Below are positions 47,662 to 60,387 of a stretch of DNA of 64,000 nt, piece by piece (position 1 is the stretch's first letter; each line of letters opens with the position of its first letter). Below the pieces are notes generated by a model. The model was not told the DNA's origin, searched no databases, and was given only the letters and a program-made list of their open reading frames with translations. Origin of the DNA: Epiperipatus broadwayi (lineage: Eukaryota; Onychophora; Udeonychophora; Euonychophora; Peripatidae); NCBI GenBank assembly GCA_028023455.1, contig JAQFVV010012574.1:357501-421500 (forward strand), written 5' to 3'. Made by a program: the position numbers and the translations under genes.

Positions 47662-48589
47662 ATATAAATAGCAGTAATTTACTCTATTTCTAAGATTTAA
47701 AAGTTTAAAGTCCTAAGATTTTGGATATAAGCTAGTTGTTTTTATAGCATTGCACATCAGGCCAACAACTATATTTTTTAGTAATCTTAGTTATATGGTA
47801 CCTGACTCAAAAAAAACCTGCTGAAACTGATTAGATCATGATAGATTGCTTGGTTATTTCAGTTTTAAGTATTAGAGAAAGAAAAGAAGTATTATACTCT
47901 ATCAAAAATAAATAGGAAATAAATAATAATGCTTAAATTTCATCTCTATTATATAAAAACCTCAAGAAGGTTTATAATACTCTTTCTTATAATACAATAT
48001 ACCATAATGACTAATTATCAATCTTTAGAAAAAAAATTAAAATACCTATTTAACATAAATTTATATTAAGAAATTGGTTTTACTTTCAAGTATTTCTCAG
48101 AAGATCACTTTTAGTAGAAAAAGATCAACATTGGAGATATTTAAAATATTGTTACAAAGCACACAGTATTCATTCATAAGACTTGCTATAGAAGATGTAA
48201 TTAATATTAGAAATTATGCTAGACAGTCAAATTTACATATTTACATTTTTATGGTCATATGCAAATTTTTACTTTAAAATATTTTATTATAGATATGTCT
48301 CTGTAATTTTTCCCTCACAAAATGAAAAATTAAAAGAAATGTTACTGATTTGTCATTAGGAAACATTTGACACCTGAAATTATAGTACAGTAAATCAAAG
48401 ATGAAACTCTGTCATTCTCTTTGAATCCTGTATATGTAGCAATCATTTAAAATAAGAATTTTATTTAGAAATGATTTCTGATGAAAAAATTTTTTGTTAT
48501 ATATATATATATAAAATCCAAATATGCATAATGATATACTGGTATTATGATTGCAGATTTTAATTTATTTGCAATTTAGGCACTAGCTT

Positions 48590-49050
48590 AAGTTATGTGG
48601 CTAAATAAATTTACATGTTAGATTGTTGTGTTATATATAGTATTTAAACAAAAGTAGAAAAAGGATTTCATTTTTTAAAATCTATTTATAGTACTGCTTT
48701 GACAATGAAATGGTGAAATATTTATTGGTTTAAGAATACACTGTGTACATATTAGAATTAGAATGATATAATTTTTATATAATGACCAGTTAAATGTAGG
48801 CACTGTAAAGTAGTTTGTTTAAATATTGTAAAATGATTATTTGTTAATCAACTTTCAAACCGCTTTATCTTTGAGTGAAGTAAATTTATTTTTGTTAATT
48901 TAATTTCAGTTGATTATCTGTCACTGCTAGCATTTGCAGTTTATGTAAGCACTTACACAAAAGTAGGAAGTGGATTCCATTTTATGCCTGTTTGTAGTGT
49001 TGCTGTGACTAAGAGAGTGATAAAATATGTATTGATTTAAGTATAAGTAG
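48590..49050 (+). repeat. Diverged direct repeat, ~310-bp spacing
   Basis: AAAGTAGAAAAAGGATTTCA...GTACTGCTTTGAC (48650-48705) and AAAGTAGGAAGTGGATTCCA...GTGTTGCTGTGAC (48960-49010) are similar and in the same orientation, each followed by a TATTGGTTTAAG / TATTGATTTAAG word. Function unknown. Confidence 0.5.
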
Positions 49051-49059
49051 ATGACTATA

Positions 49060-51650
49060 TTGACATAATATATTCTTATTAAATTCTCTGTTAAAAATAA
49101 TAGGCTGTTATAACTTAGTAAGCAATACAATTAAGAAATTCATGAACTGTTTTATTATCTTCTCCTGACATTGTTTTTACTATGAACTTGATGGTTTTCA
49201 TTGCCAGGCATATTACTAATTAGATTTCTATGAATTCATTTGATGATAAATTTGCATAATAAAGTTTTGAATTGGCAGTAAAATATCGCTGAATTCACAA
49301 AATACACAATTTATTATTTATTTTTCTGCTTCAATTCTGTTTCCAACTCCATACTTTTTAATAACATTTCATTTTATTTTATTTTGAACTTTGACTTTCC
49401 AATCATTTTCTGACTATTTATAAAACAATTTAATTCTTGTTTACTTTTTTCGTTTATTGGTGCATAATTTATACATAATAATAAATTTAAATGGATGTTC
49501 AAACTAATGATAACTTTTCTTACAAGTACCAGTATTTCTTTTCATGTCAAATATGGCTTAAATGGTAGTAAATTCTCACGGGTTAAATTCTCTTAGTTTT
49601 TTCCGTCTTACTTCATGAATACAAAAATGCTAATGAAATACTTTTAAATTTATATTTTTTTCTAATAAAAAAATTAATTTGCCAGAGCTAAGAGTACAGG
49701 ATCTCAGAAAAAGTATTAATTGTACCCTAAATTCTGTGTAGTATAAAATTATTTTTCAGAGTGAAATATTACAAACTCAGTAATTGCTATTTTCTTTTTG
49801 CTATATTATTAACAAAATTTTTAGAGGAGAAAAAATAGCACAATATCAATTCAAATAAGCGACTTTATTATCTGAAAGCTGACATCAAAGTGAACTGATA
49901 TTGTCAAGACCGAGTAATAAAAATAAAAAAAAATCCTTTGATGCGCTTACCGTCTTTTAAAAATTCCTAAGAATATTTCCGTTTACATATTATGTTTAAT
50001 GATATAGATATATTCAAAAAAGATATATACAGTATATATGTGTTTGTATTTATATTTTTTTTTATAGTTTTGAGTATAAACGTGGTATGATAAAGAGAGA
50101 TAAAATCACAATGAACGTTTATCGCATTACAGTCAATTTTTTTTTTATTATATGAATGAACGGACTAAATAAGATTATATCTTTTTATCTTTCTATATAT
50201 ATATATACAAATAAAACTGCCGTAAGTATTTTACTTAGTCATTCCCAGCATTTCCCCAAAGAGAAAAAGTATATATATATAAATGCTTCGTTTTTTTAAG
50301 TTTGTACAATGAAAATGACAGGACGATTAAGCTGTAATTCTTGGGCTTTGAACCTAGTATTTGCTATTTATCCCTGCCCAAATCATCCAGGATACTGAAA
50401 CAGTGAAGGAAAATATATTACTCAGAGGATAATTCACTGCCAGATAGCAAAAATTTTATCCTGATTAATAATTGGATAACTAGATGGATTGACTAATTCA
50501 AAGAAAAATTGTAAGCAAAGCTCAGAAATATTCAGTTAGTTGAAATGTTCGTAATGGCACATGAATCCAATAAACATTACATCATGAAGATTCATGCTAT
50601 ATATATATTAACTTCTAAATTCAACATGCCTTTTTAAAGGATATGGATAAAGATATTGGTGACAAGAAAACAACTGCCCAAGATGCACTTCTGGTAGAAC
50701 TTCCCTTCACCAGTTGGCTTAGATCCATGTCCACATATGTTTTCAACAACATAGATTAATAATAATTTATAGCAAATACCTACAATCTTACATGCACTTA
50801 TTTTGACAATATTATCGGTACTTAAATGACATAAGCTTAGAAGAAAATTAAGCATCATGAAAAATATCAGTAAAGAATATCAACTTCTTATTCATAGTTG
50901 AAAAATACCAATAAAGGATCAATAACTTACAATACTATGAGTGATATCATTATCATGTTTTGGTTTAAAATGGAAAAATTTTAATTTAACAGAGAGTAAT
51001 ACTATCGGGATAAAACTCCTGGTTTCTCAAGTGTTCAAATAATTTAAAGTTTTGTGTCACACTGCAGACTAATGTAGAAATTGAGAGAATAACAAGACAA
51101 TGATTTTAAATCATAACAGTTATGCCATTAGTTTTTCTAGTTGGAAGGCAATTTTTTTAATAGGGTTGTTTCTTTTAATAATCATGAAAATTTAAATTCT
51201 TCCAAAGCTAAGAGAAATGCAAAGAAAAAATTTAATCCTATCATTCCAGTTATTCAACATAGTTCTTATATTTATGATATTATGATCTCTGTGCTATAGT
51301 ATTTTCAAACAAAATAAGTACTTTTAAATAAAAGTTTATCTAAACATGTTCTGCTTATGAAACTCACAGTAAATTGTAGTGATAGATCATAGAATAATAT
51401 TATATGTGTAGATATCTGAAATAGTTTGGCTTTATAAGCACTATTTGCCCCACACAGTAAGCAGTAATTTTTGACAATAGCTAAAGCTAATAGATTTCAT
51501 TCTTTCAGCATAAGATTTTCAATAATAAAATAATAAATAATTCAACAATTTTATCATAATACAGATGTAAACAACATAATCATTTCAAAAATAAAAAGTT
51601 TAACAGTTTTTTCAAAGGCAACATAATGAAATTGATGTAAATTTCTTTCT
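49060..51650. other. AT-rich stretch with no assigned feature
   Basis: The minus frame 50634-50858 contains ENICGHGSKPTGEGKFYQKC in a slightly richer GC patch (50650-50740); I cannot assign it. Nothing else stands out. Confidence 0.4.
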
Positions 51651-51660
51651 CCATTTCACT

Positions 51661-51981
51661 ATCTTTATCTTTAAACATTTATTTTATAACGTCTTGCGTG
51701 CGATTATAATTACGATAGAATGACAGCCTGTTAAGCTAATTGCGCAGACGCTGTGAGAATGTTATCAATAAATGAATACCTTCCAACAACCACATGATAT
51801 AGTATTTGTATAAGAGTAAAAAGGAATCTCTTACCCTTACGACTCAAATGTTTATATATGAGCAAATCTAAATACTATATCATGTGGTTGTTCGAAGGTA
51901 TTCATTTATTGATAACATTCTCACAGTGTCTGCGCAATTAGCTTAACAGGCTGTCATTCTATCGTAATTATCTTTATCTTT
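51661..51981. mobile_element. Short palindromic element with 102-bp arms
   Basis: The arms at 51706-51807 and 51870-51971 are almost perfect inverted copies: ATAATTACGATAGAATGACA on the left and TGTCATTCTATCGTAATTAT on the right. About two mismatches are visible. A 62-bp spacer separates them. ATCTTTATCTTT occurs on both sides (51661-51672 and 51970-51981) and may be a target duplication, leaving a 33-bp extension at the left as in the 45.1-kb insertion. No protein. The near-perfect arms imply youth. Confidence 0.8.
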
Positions 51982-52146
51982 GTAAAAAAAAAAAGAGAGA
52001 GAGAGAGAATATTGTTTAATACTTTAATTTTTGTATTAACTTGATATCCAAAAAAAAAAAAAAAATAGGAGTGCTAATATAGCAGGTGTTCCCTTTATTT
52101 TAACCATATCTAAACAAAATATATTCTTTGTGCCTACATTACAAAG

Positions 52147-52373
52147 GAGTATCCATTACGTAAATAATATTCATAAGGCTGTAGCCTCAATCACATGCGT
52201 ATAAAATACGACAGTAGGGACCTCTACAGGTCTTAAACCACATGTTTACAATCACATGCGTATAAAATACGATAGTGGGGACCTCTACAGGTAACCACAT
52301 GAGGTCCCTACTATCGTATTTTATACGCATGTGATTGAGGCTACAGCCTTATGAATATTAAACGAGTATCCAT
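52147..52373. mobile_element. Short palindromic element with 59-bp arms and 10-bp flanking repeat
   Basis: The arms at 52166-52224 and 52301-52359 are inverted (AATATTCATAAGGCTGTAGC / GCTACAGCCTTATGAATATT). GAGTATCCAT flanks the structure at 52147-52156 and 52364-52373. Inside, CAATCACATGCGTATAAAAT recurs as a direct repeat with a 61-bp offset (52189 and 52250). A 9-bp left and a 4-bp right extension separate the arms from the flanking repeats. Confidence 0.8.
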
Positions 52374-52379
52374 GTTTGT

Positions 52380-53215
52380 GAAATATGTATTAAAATTTCT
52401 AATTATTACGAAAATTGAAATAAAACTATTTACCTATTTTCATGTAACTTGGATCCATTAAAGTATTATGTTGGTAAAATAGACATAACAGAAAGCAGTT
52501 AGCATGCTTTTGTGAAGAAAATAATAAACAAAGTATGTTGGTTTCAATTTCAAAATTTAAATTTTGCATTGCTTGACTTATTATTATATATAATCCATTG
52601 TTTTTACTACATATTATTTGATTATTGGTAAGGGTGCTTATAAGGATGTAAAAGGTCATGCCTTGGGATGTTTACTATTTATATATTTAGAATAATTTAA
52701 TAAGTACAGACACTCTCAATTAGTATTATTTTGCAGCATTTAGCTTTGCGAAACACACATTAACATTTCTGATTAAAATATAAGAATTGTAATAAGTGTA
52801 TGTCTCTATATATGCACATTTATTGCTTAGACTTACTGTAAGAAAACTAATGTCGTGGGAGAGAATTTACATTTTTATGATTGAAATGACTCGTTAATGA
52901 TATAAGTATTGCCTTTATTTTAAGGTTTTTATAAGTTGCAATGTTTGTATTATTTAAGATAAAAAAGTAAAGTACGTAGTCTGTAAATAGTCTATAGGCT
53001 AGAGGTCTCTCCATCATATAACATTTAAAAAATATTACTAGACAGGCTTACCGGAATGAAAATTTAAATATTTTTCAATCTTGTTTTCCTTTTAGCTAAG
53101 AGTGTCAAATATTATTTATTGCCCAATATTCAATAGCTAGTTAAGTTGGCTATGGGACGTTTTACCTAAAAAAATAAATAAATTCTAAACTTGAATGGAA
53201 CGAAGTAGTTTTAAA
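52380..53215. other. AT-rich stretch with no feature recognised
   Basis: Minus frame 52426-52659 is unassigned and of random composition. Confidence 0.45.
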
Positions 53216-53221
53216 GTTTTG

Positions 53222-53292
53222 TTGCACAGATTCGAACCTAGATCGTAAGAATAGCAGGACATATGCGTTGTTACTACACCACAGCCCTTTCT
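53222..53292 (-). repeat. tRNA-like SINE head or tRNA pseudogene
   Basis: The minus strand reads GGGCTGTGGTGTAGTAACAA (A-box-like) and, 40 bp on, GATCTAGGTTCGAATCTGTG with a perfect B box. Arms do not close into a full cloverleaf. It does not belong to the copy A-D family (no TTCGCTT loop, different tail). Confidence 0.5.
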
Positions 53293-53299
53293 TGCATTG

Positions 53300-54860
53300 T
53301 GCATAGAGTCATCTGTTTAAAGATTTTTGAATTCTTAAATGAAAATTTCTGTGTAAATTCCATCTTATTCACGATTTGTCTTTATCTACGCACGCACTCA
53401 CACCTAATTTGCGGTGGTGGTGGGGGGGGTACAATCGTATAAAATACATCGCTATAAATAATTTAGAAAATTAAAAATATGTATTTTAATACTTGATTAA
53501 TACTGATGTAATTGAAATAATAGTGAATCACATTTAAATGAAAAACGGTAGAGAAAACAATTTAGGAAAGAGATAGGGAAATCCTGATGATGTGGAAATT
53601 TAGTTTAAAAACGTGTTCAATGATCTCCGTCAGCAGGAGGAAGAATGGAAGACATTGCTTCTAGAGAAAAGAAAATTATGAAATATTTCAAGGATGAATG
53701 AATCTAAATTTTTGCATTTTTGATAATTTTATTTTATTGAATTATCCACGGATATTTTTCATTATTAGATTAACATAAATTTATGTTTATGCATACAGTA
53801 TAAATCAAATATACGTGAATGGGGGGGGGGATTTTTTGTTGATAAGTTTATTCAAATTAATTAAAAATTGAAACATTTTCCCAAAGTTTAACATTTAAAT
53901 ATTTCTGTTCAATGATTATCAGAATTATAAACTTGTGGAAAAAACTTTTAGAATTTTATCTATTGAATAAAGCTTGTAGTCACAGGTTTAATATCAAACT
54001 CAGGTTGGTAAAAAAAAAAAAAGGACAGATGAATACGTGTATTTATTAATGCAATTTTAATGTAATATTTTTTAAATGTAATATATATAAATCTAAAAAA
54101 AAAAAAAATTACAAAAACAATCATTTTACAAAAATAGTGACTTTTCTATTACATTCATTTTAATATTTTTACTCAAAATATTTTGTATCAGCTTGAATCT
54201 AAGGTCATAGAGAAATATGAAAACTGTATAATAACTTGACCTTGGGTTGAAAGAACGGACAAAAACTATCAATCGGTCTGACCTTCAATCTACTAGCTAA
54301 GAAATTAAGCTAGATATTTAAAAAACATCCAAATATGAATGATAAATTTTAATGGAAATAATTTTTACGTTATATATATATCACCTCACATTATTAATTG
54401 CTTTTTGTGAACATTTGACATTATAATATTTCTTTCATCTACAATTTATCTAGTCTTTTCCTTTTCATATTTTCTCCTCTCTTACTCATCTTGATTTTTT
54501 CCCCCTCATTTTTATTGTTTCTTTATCCCTTCTGATAACACATCATTAGCAGCTACCACTCATAAATATAACCATTCCAACTCCGAAAAAAAATTAGAAA
54601 AACAAAAAATAAAATTTTAGCAAAGTTCTCTCAGTCCATGAATTTATCTATTAACAAATAGACATTTTCATAGGAAATTCAACTAGATACAAACAACACA
54701 TATATATACACACAAAAAAAAACAAAATAGCCTTTCCATAATTCACTTCAAAAAACAACAACATTTAACATAAATAGGATGATTTCATGAGGATGACCTC
54801 AGATTCAAGAAATTTTATCATTAGTGTTTCTTTGATTCTTTTTTTTTTTTAATTCTTTTT
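53300..54860. other. AT-rich stretch with G-runs
   Basis: GGTGGTGGTGGGGGGGGT at about 53411 and G10 at 53821 are isolated. No other feature. Confidence 0.45.
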
Positions 54861-54869
54861 TTTATTTTA

Positions 54870-55240
54870 TAAAAGATAACTTCTGCTTTGTCAAATAACA
54901 TTTTATGATCTGTATTCAGTTCATGAATATACAAAGCTGAACTATGATATTTATATTAAATGCTACTTTTATAAATTTTAATTCCTTCATTAAGGTTCAA
55001 TTTACTTTGATCTATATAAATTTTACAATTGCAAGGAAACTAATAAAATATAGCAGGAATAGCTTTGCTATCAATTAACTGTCTTGAACTATGTAATAAT
55101 AAATTTAAGGCCATTCTTCTAGGCCACTTTCATATCACCCAAAAAATGACCACTCTTGTAAACCAATCTATAAATTAATGACTTGAATGGTAAAGAAATA
55201 AACTCTTTATTCTCACTAACAATCAAATTTTTATTAGTAT
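54870..55240 (-). pseudogene. PLE carboxy-terminal region, decayed
   Basis: Minus-strand pieces follow PLE order: ISLPFKSLIYRLVYKSGHFL (55120-55200; the I-LPY---L-R-LKK-GI-V-F region), then CNCKIYIDQSKLNLNEGIKI (about 55035-54975; the C-CN--YIGET--SL--RI core of GIY-YIG), then SALYIHELNTDHKMLFDKAE (54942-54883; the SALA-H-----H-FDFD motif). YID replaces the expected YIG and several stops intervene, so it is inactive. Remains of the reverse transcriptase upstream (to about 56080) are too worn to call. Confidence 0.7.
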
Positions 55241-55249
55241 CAGGTTTAT

Positions 55250-56080
55250 AGATATTTTTATTAAATATAATATTTCTAATAAATTATGAATTATAATCTA
55301 AATCAATATAATCAGAAACAAATTCATTCTTCTGAATATAAGCATTATTTTCAAAATTATTAAACCTATTCCTATAACAAAAATTCAATAAAGAAATTTC
55401 TTTATGAGTAAATGGTTCTGTCTGATCTTATCATATTTCTTAAATTTTTTTGTTTAATAAAATGATTACAAAATAAAACAACAACTTCATCAACATTTAA
55501 GTCCAACAATTTTAATTTAATAAACTCAAAAGTACCCCTTCCCCTCAGTAGTATTTTTTTTATTAGAATCAAAAGCATTCAATCTATCAAAAAATTCCTT
55601 CAATTTATCTTTCTGAATAATAAAGAATCAGAAAAATGATTAATAGCACTATTGTCTAAAAAATAAATATAGTCAGTACACATCAAAGCAGAAATAACAT
55701 AATCAATAACCAATCTCTTTCTAATCTTTTAAGACACATTATTACTAATAAAATACATAGAATTCTCTTATAATAATAGCAAATCATGAATAATCTTAAT
55801 CATATCTGCAAAAAAATATTCATGATTTCCTAAAACAGAAACACATTAATATTTTTTATTCTATCAGCTGATTTATACATATTTTCAATGTTTAAACTAC
55901 CAAATATACAATCATCCCTAAAACAAATATATTTAATTTATTAAATGCCTCAAAAGAAGAAGAGACACAAAATTGATCTAAATTTATATAATTAAAAAAA
56001 AAATCTTATAAAAAATTTTGAAATTTTGTCAACAATCCTAACTGTAAAATCAAAAATACACTTAAAAAAATTATCTTTAA
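55250..56080 (-). other. Probable upstream part of the decayed element, unassigned
   Basis: Protein-like stretches such as EFIKLKLLDLNVDEVVVLFC and RKRLVIDYVISALMCTDYIY appear in broken minus-strand frames but do not match a motif I know. They may belong to the PLE at 54870 or to another element. Confidence 0.3.
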
Positions 56081-56084
56081 TATA

Positions 56085-57230
56085 TGACCATTCTACATTT
56101 TGATTTCTTAAGCAGAAACTTATCTTTCTGAAACACTTTAGTATTATGTTTAGTTGTATCTCTCCAATGTAATCTACTCTCTACCATATTTTTTCAATTG
56201 AAACAATCAATATTGCACTTTTTAAGAATATCTCTGAGATAATTCTTAATTGTAGACAGATTTTACCTTTCCCAATCAAACTATGTTCAAGTTCACAATA
56301 AAGCACCTTTTAAGAAATCTTGCATTGTTCATTTACTTTACATGTCCACTTCACTAAGCTTGATATCTTTATCCAAATCTAAATGAGTAGACAAAATAAT
56401 AATACATTAATGATAAGTTTTGTGATAACTATACAAACCCATCTGCAAAACACAAATTAGTTCATATATAAAAAATTCTGGTTTATTAATTTGCTTCCCC
56501 CCTTTTTTTATGTTGTCTTTTAACTTCTATAGCAAACTTTTATTTTTGAAAGACTATGATATCATATCTACCTATAGCTTTCCACTATAATCTATACTCA
56601 GTAATGTTATTCTAAGTAAAAACAATCAAAATTGCTCTTCTTCAGTCTTTATAAAATGGTATCTGACTCTCTACTCAAGTTTGCCATAAAAATACTTTTT
56701 TTTTAAAGAAAATCTAGTCTTTTTTTTATATATTTCACATGTCAAATTGAACACAGATGTGATTTAACAATAATACTACATCTTGAAAAATGGGAACATG
56801 CTGATTGATTATGTGATATTTTATTGTATGTTATGTTTGTAGGGAATCCAAGTCTCACTACCATACAATAAATTAAATAAAAAATAACTACTTTACTTGC
56901 CATATTTATAATACTGTGATGATATACCCTATTTTTTATTTTTTAACTTTTAAAAAATACAACACAACGTATGAGTCTGTGTTACACCTAAACATCTAAT
57001 TCCATCTTATTACTTAAAAAGCGATCAAAGCATTTAAATTAGTTTACATTTTCAAATTGACAATCACCCAAGCTTAAAATTACAAATACTTTTTTTTAAC
57101 AATAACTGCAAGATAACATAATCACCATCATACCGTAAATCTAAAAGCCAAGAAGATGAAGTTTTTGCATTTGTTTTTGATTCATTACACTTTTAAATCT
57201 GCATCACATCTTGATCCCTGATTCTTGAAG
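56085..57230 (-). pseudogene. LINE relic with LLYGSETW motif
   Basis: On the minus strand LFNLLYGSETWIPYKHN (56829-56879) is the well known post-reverse-transcriptase motif of LINEs. Downstream pieces DLDKDIKLSEVDM (about 56390-56350), NYLRDILKKCNIDCFN (56255-56195), then VESRLHWRDTTKHNTKVFQK (56190-56130) continue in the same orientation. This carboxy-terminal sequence differs from the RTE copies, so it is a second LINE type. The 27180-27720 relic (LLYGSDT) may be related. Many stops and frameshifts are present. Confidence 0.6.
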
Positions 57231-57234
57231 TCAT

Positions 57235-57940
57235 ATATAAACAGTTCAAAGGTCACTTTCATTTAAAAAATGTAAAAAGGGAACTAATATTAGAAGTGAT
57301 AATATTTATTAATTTGTTGAATACAGATAATGTGTTGTTTAAAACAGCAGTAAAGTGGCAAACTCATGAGCTGAAATTATTGAATTAATTCTCACCCCAC
57401 CCCCCCACCCCCACCCCAAGTATTTCAGGTTTTACTTACACTCAACTTTTTTTAATAAAACATTTTATGATGCTTTTCGTTCTCCAAATATATTTCATAC
57501 ACTTTTCAAAAACTATAATAACATAATTTAGAATTTCTGAGTTTCCAAAACCTTAGTCATAATTTTTTAAAACTACATATATGATCAGATTTTTTTATAA
57601 TTTACATCTTTATCTTGGTCAGAGAGCTCAATTGATTTCCCCAAATATTTTATAAGCCAAAATTTCTTAAATAAACAATTATGAGTTTCTATGGAAAAAA
57701 AATCATTTGTTGCTTTAAATTCAAAATATATATAAAACTTGATTAAAAAATAAAGATTAAATTGAAAAAAGTGTTAATTAATAAATCATTTATTAAGCAT
57801 ATTATTATTTTAAAAAAGTACTAACCTGTGGATAAATATACAGTATAAAACATTTCAGTAGCTAAAATTTAAATATATATATTTATATAATTTTATCATT
57901 GACAGTCTGCCATTTTGCTTCTTTCATAGCCAAAAAATAT
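57235..57940. other. AT-rich stretch with a C-rich run
   Basis: CACCCCACCCCCCCACCCCC near 57393 is the only feature; it could form a G-quadruplex or i-motif, or be slippage. Confidence 0.4.
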
Positions 57941-57947
57941 TTTAAAG

Positions 57948-58660
57948 CATGTAGGAAAAAAAAAATTAATGGCAGTACATTTTAAATTTTTTTTAAAAAA
58001 ATAAGATAACATAATGTATATTTTAAAACTTATTTTTGATACATTTTATGCTTTATTAATCAAAGATGTTTTATTTTTGTAACATCTAACCAATAAAAGT
58101 GATTTTTTTTTGCAGTGCTGATAATTTTCTTTCTTTTTGTAAAGCATAAGTTCACACATGTATTTATTTTATGTAAAGGCAATCAAAATTAAATAAAAAT
58201 CAGACAAAATATAAATGATTAAATCTTTTTTTTGTGTCAATATTGCATTTTTTGTGTTTAGAATAAAAGTATTGTTATCTTGAATATATTGAAAACAAAT
58301 TATAAGATAATTCACTTTAATTGTGCAAAGAAATGATATTTTAAACTTATGTTTAGTAACATTTGATCATATAAAGTTGATTACTTGTGTATAATACACA
58401 AAATCATTTTATTTTTAAAATAACTTTCAATTACAATGATTATATTTTTGCAATTTGATGATCATATTTTTGCCACAAGCATGATCATAAAAATTTTATT
58501 CATAAAATTGATTTAATCAATATATTTTAGCTAGTGTATTCATTTTAAAATTTAATATTAATATACTTTGTTGTTATTTAATTACTTACTGTACCAAATT
58601 AAACTGACATTTTTTAAACTTTTGGGGTTCTTAGTGATGAAAATTTTTTTTTATTTTGGA
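57948..58660 (+). repeat. Left arm of a large inverted repeat
   Basis: It pairs over about 713 bp with 60388-61100. Matching landmarks are ATTTTAAAACTTATTTTTG (58021), TAACATCTAACCAATAAAA (58080), TGATCATATTTTTGCCACAA (58458) and AATTAAACTGACATTTTTTA (58598). Identity looks like three quarters or so with small indels. Weaker similarity extends inward to about 58790. No protein or pol III boxes. Confidence 0.85.
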
Positions 58661-59560
58661 TATGTTGTAAATAAAAATGATGATTGTCATATGCCATTTA
58701 CAACTTTACATGCAGTCCTCCACGATTTTCTATTGCACATGTACAGTTTAATATGTACCTGCATAATATTTCATTAAAATTTGCATGTTTCATTCATTTT
58801 TCATTTATTCGCTCATGCAAGCAATTTCTTAGAAATGAATGATAAACTTTGCATTAGAAATAATAAGATGACTAGTGATTTTGCATATATATATATATAT
58901 ATATATAACCATCCTTTTGAGTAATCAATATTGCAAAAGAAAAGTCAATTTTTTTAATTATTTTTAAAATTAAGCTTAAGGTTTGGGGAAATCAACCTTC
59001 ATCACCACATACACATGCATATCAGTCTATCACTAAATTTCACAATTACAGTAATTTTCCTCCTATATTTTGCTAAATAAAAAGATATTTGAAATTTTTT
59101 AAAAATAATTTTGGTTTGCTATACATTTTATCCAAATATGATTTTTTGAATTGTTTTTTTTTTTAAATAATGTGATCTATTTACGTATGACAAATGTCTA
59201 ATGCAGCTTGCTGCTCGAACAAAATTGCCCATGCCTAACATATATATAATTTAAATATATATTGATTTTGGCTGTTTTATTTCTTTATGTAAACTTATTT
59301 TGCTTGTTATAAATATAGTCTCATAGAAAAATTACTTTGAAAGCAGATGTTCACTTTACTTAAGATATCAGAATGTTCCATTTGGCAGCAAATTTTTAGA
59401 CAATGGTTTGAGAACTAGACTATAAACAAGTAATTTCACATCATTGTGGAAAGCAAAAAGTCTAGGGATGTAAAAATTTCTGCTCTATGTTATGTCATAC
59501 ATTATGTAATTTATCTAAAGTAAATATAAATAAAGCTAATTCTTATTTACACTACAATGT

Positions 59561-59627
<67 letters not shown>

Positions 59628-60387
59628 TTAAATGTAAAGTTATTGAAATGTATATATATAGTAAAAATCAGATTTTATTTTGATTGAAAATAATATGAAG
59701 ATTGAAGGTTCTCATTACAGTGGTTAATAATATTGTAATTAAAAAAGATATTATTTAGTAAAAAAAAAAAAAAGGGCAATACACTGTACTAGCTAAAATG
59801 TAAAAAAGATGGGATAGAATGTTTCAAAAGAAAACTATCAACAGTTTCAGCTATGTAATGAAAAAATAAAAAAATTAAGAGTAAAACAATCAACTAATAT
59901 ATAAAAAAATCTGTGATTTAAAAAGCAGCATATAAAATATATACTTTATTAGTTAAAGTGATTAAAAAAAATAGAATAATATAAATATAAGAGTGTTGTA
60001 TATAAAATATAATTTTATCCTGGTTAATGATGGACCTCTATGTAAGTATTAACTATAGTATTCATTATCATTTTGTAGCAAATATTTTGATTTACAAACA
60101 ATTATTTGCTATTACAATCTTTAAAAAAATGCTAAACTTTTTTTTAAAAAACAGTCACTATTTTGTTTCAAACAGTGGTCATTATATAAGATTGGTGATG
60201 TCATAGATTAGTGACTTCATTGAATCTACATCAACTGAAAATAAAATGGTGATATTTATGCTAAAATGTACAGTATATAGTGCACATAATATTCATTATA
60301 TAATATATAATATGTTTTGATTGTATATTTTATCGAATTTTCATCTAATGTCCTTGCAAGATAATAAGTGATTTCATTTATATTTTC
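58661..60387. other. Spacer of the large inverted repeat
   Basis: It is 1.7 kb long and contains two TA tracts (58887-58908 and 59563-59622). Frames are closed and I see no transposase. The structure could be a foldback element or an old inverted duplication. Confidence 0.5.

Noticed and set aside
53590-53620. CTGATGA followed by GAAA as a possible hammerhead
   Set aside because: There is no stem II between the motifs and no stem I pairing.
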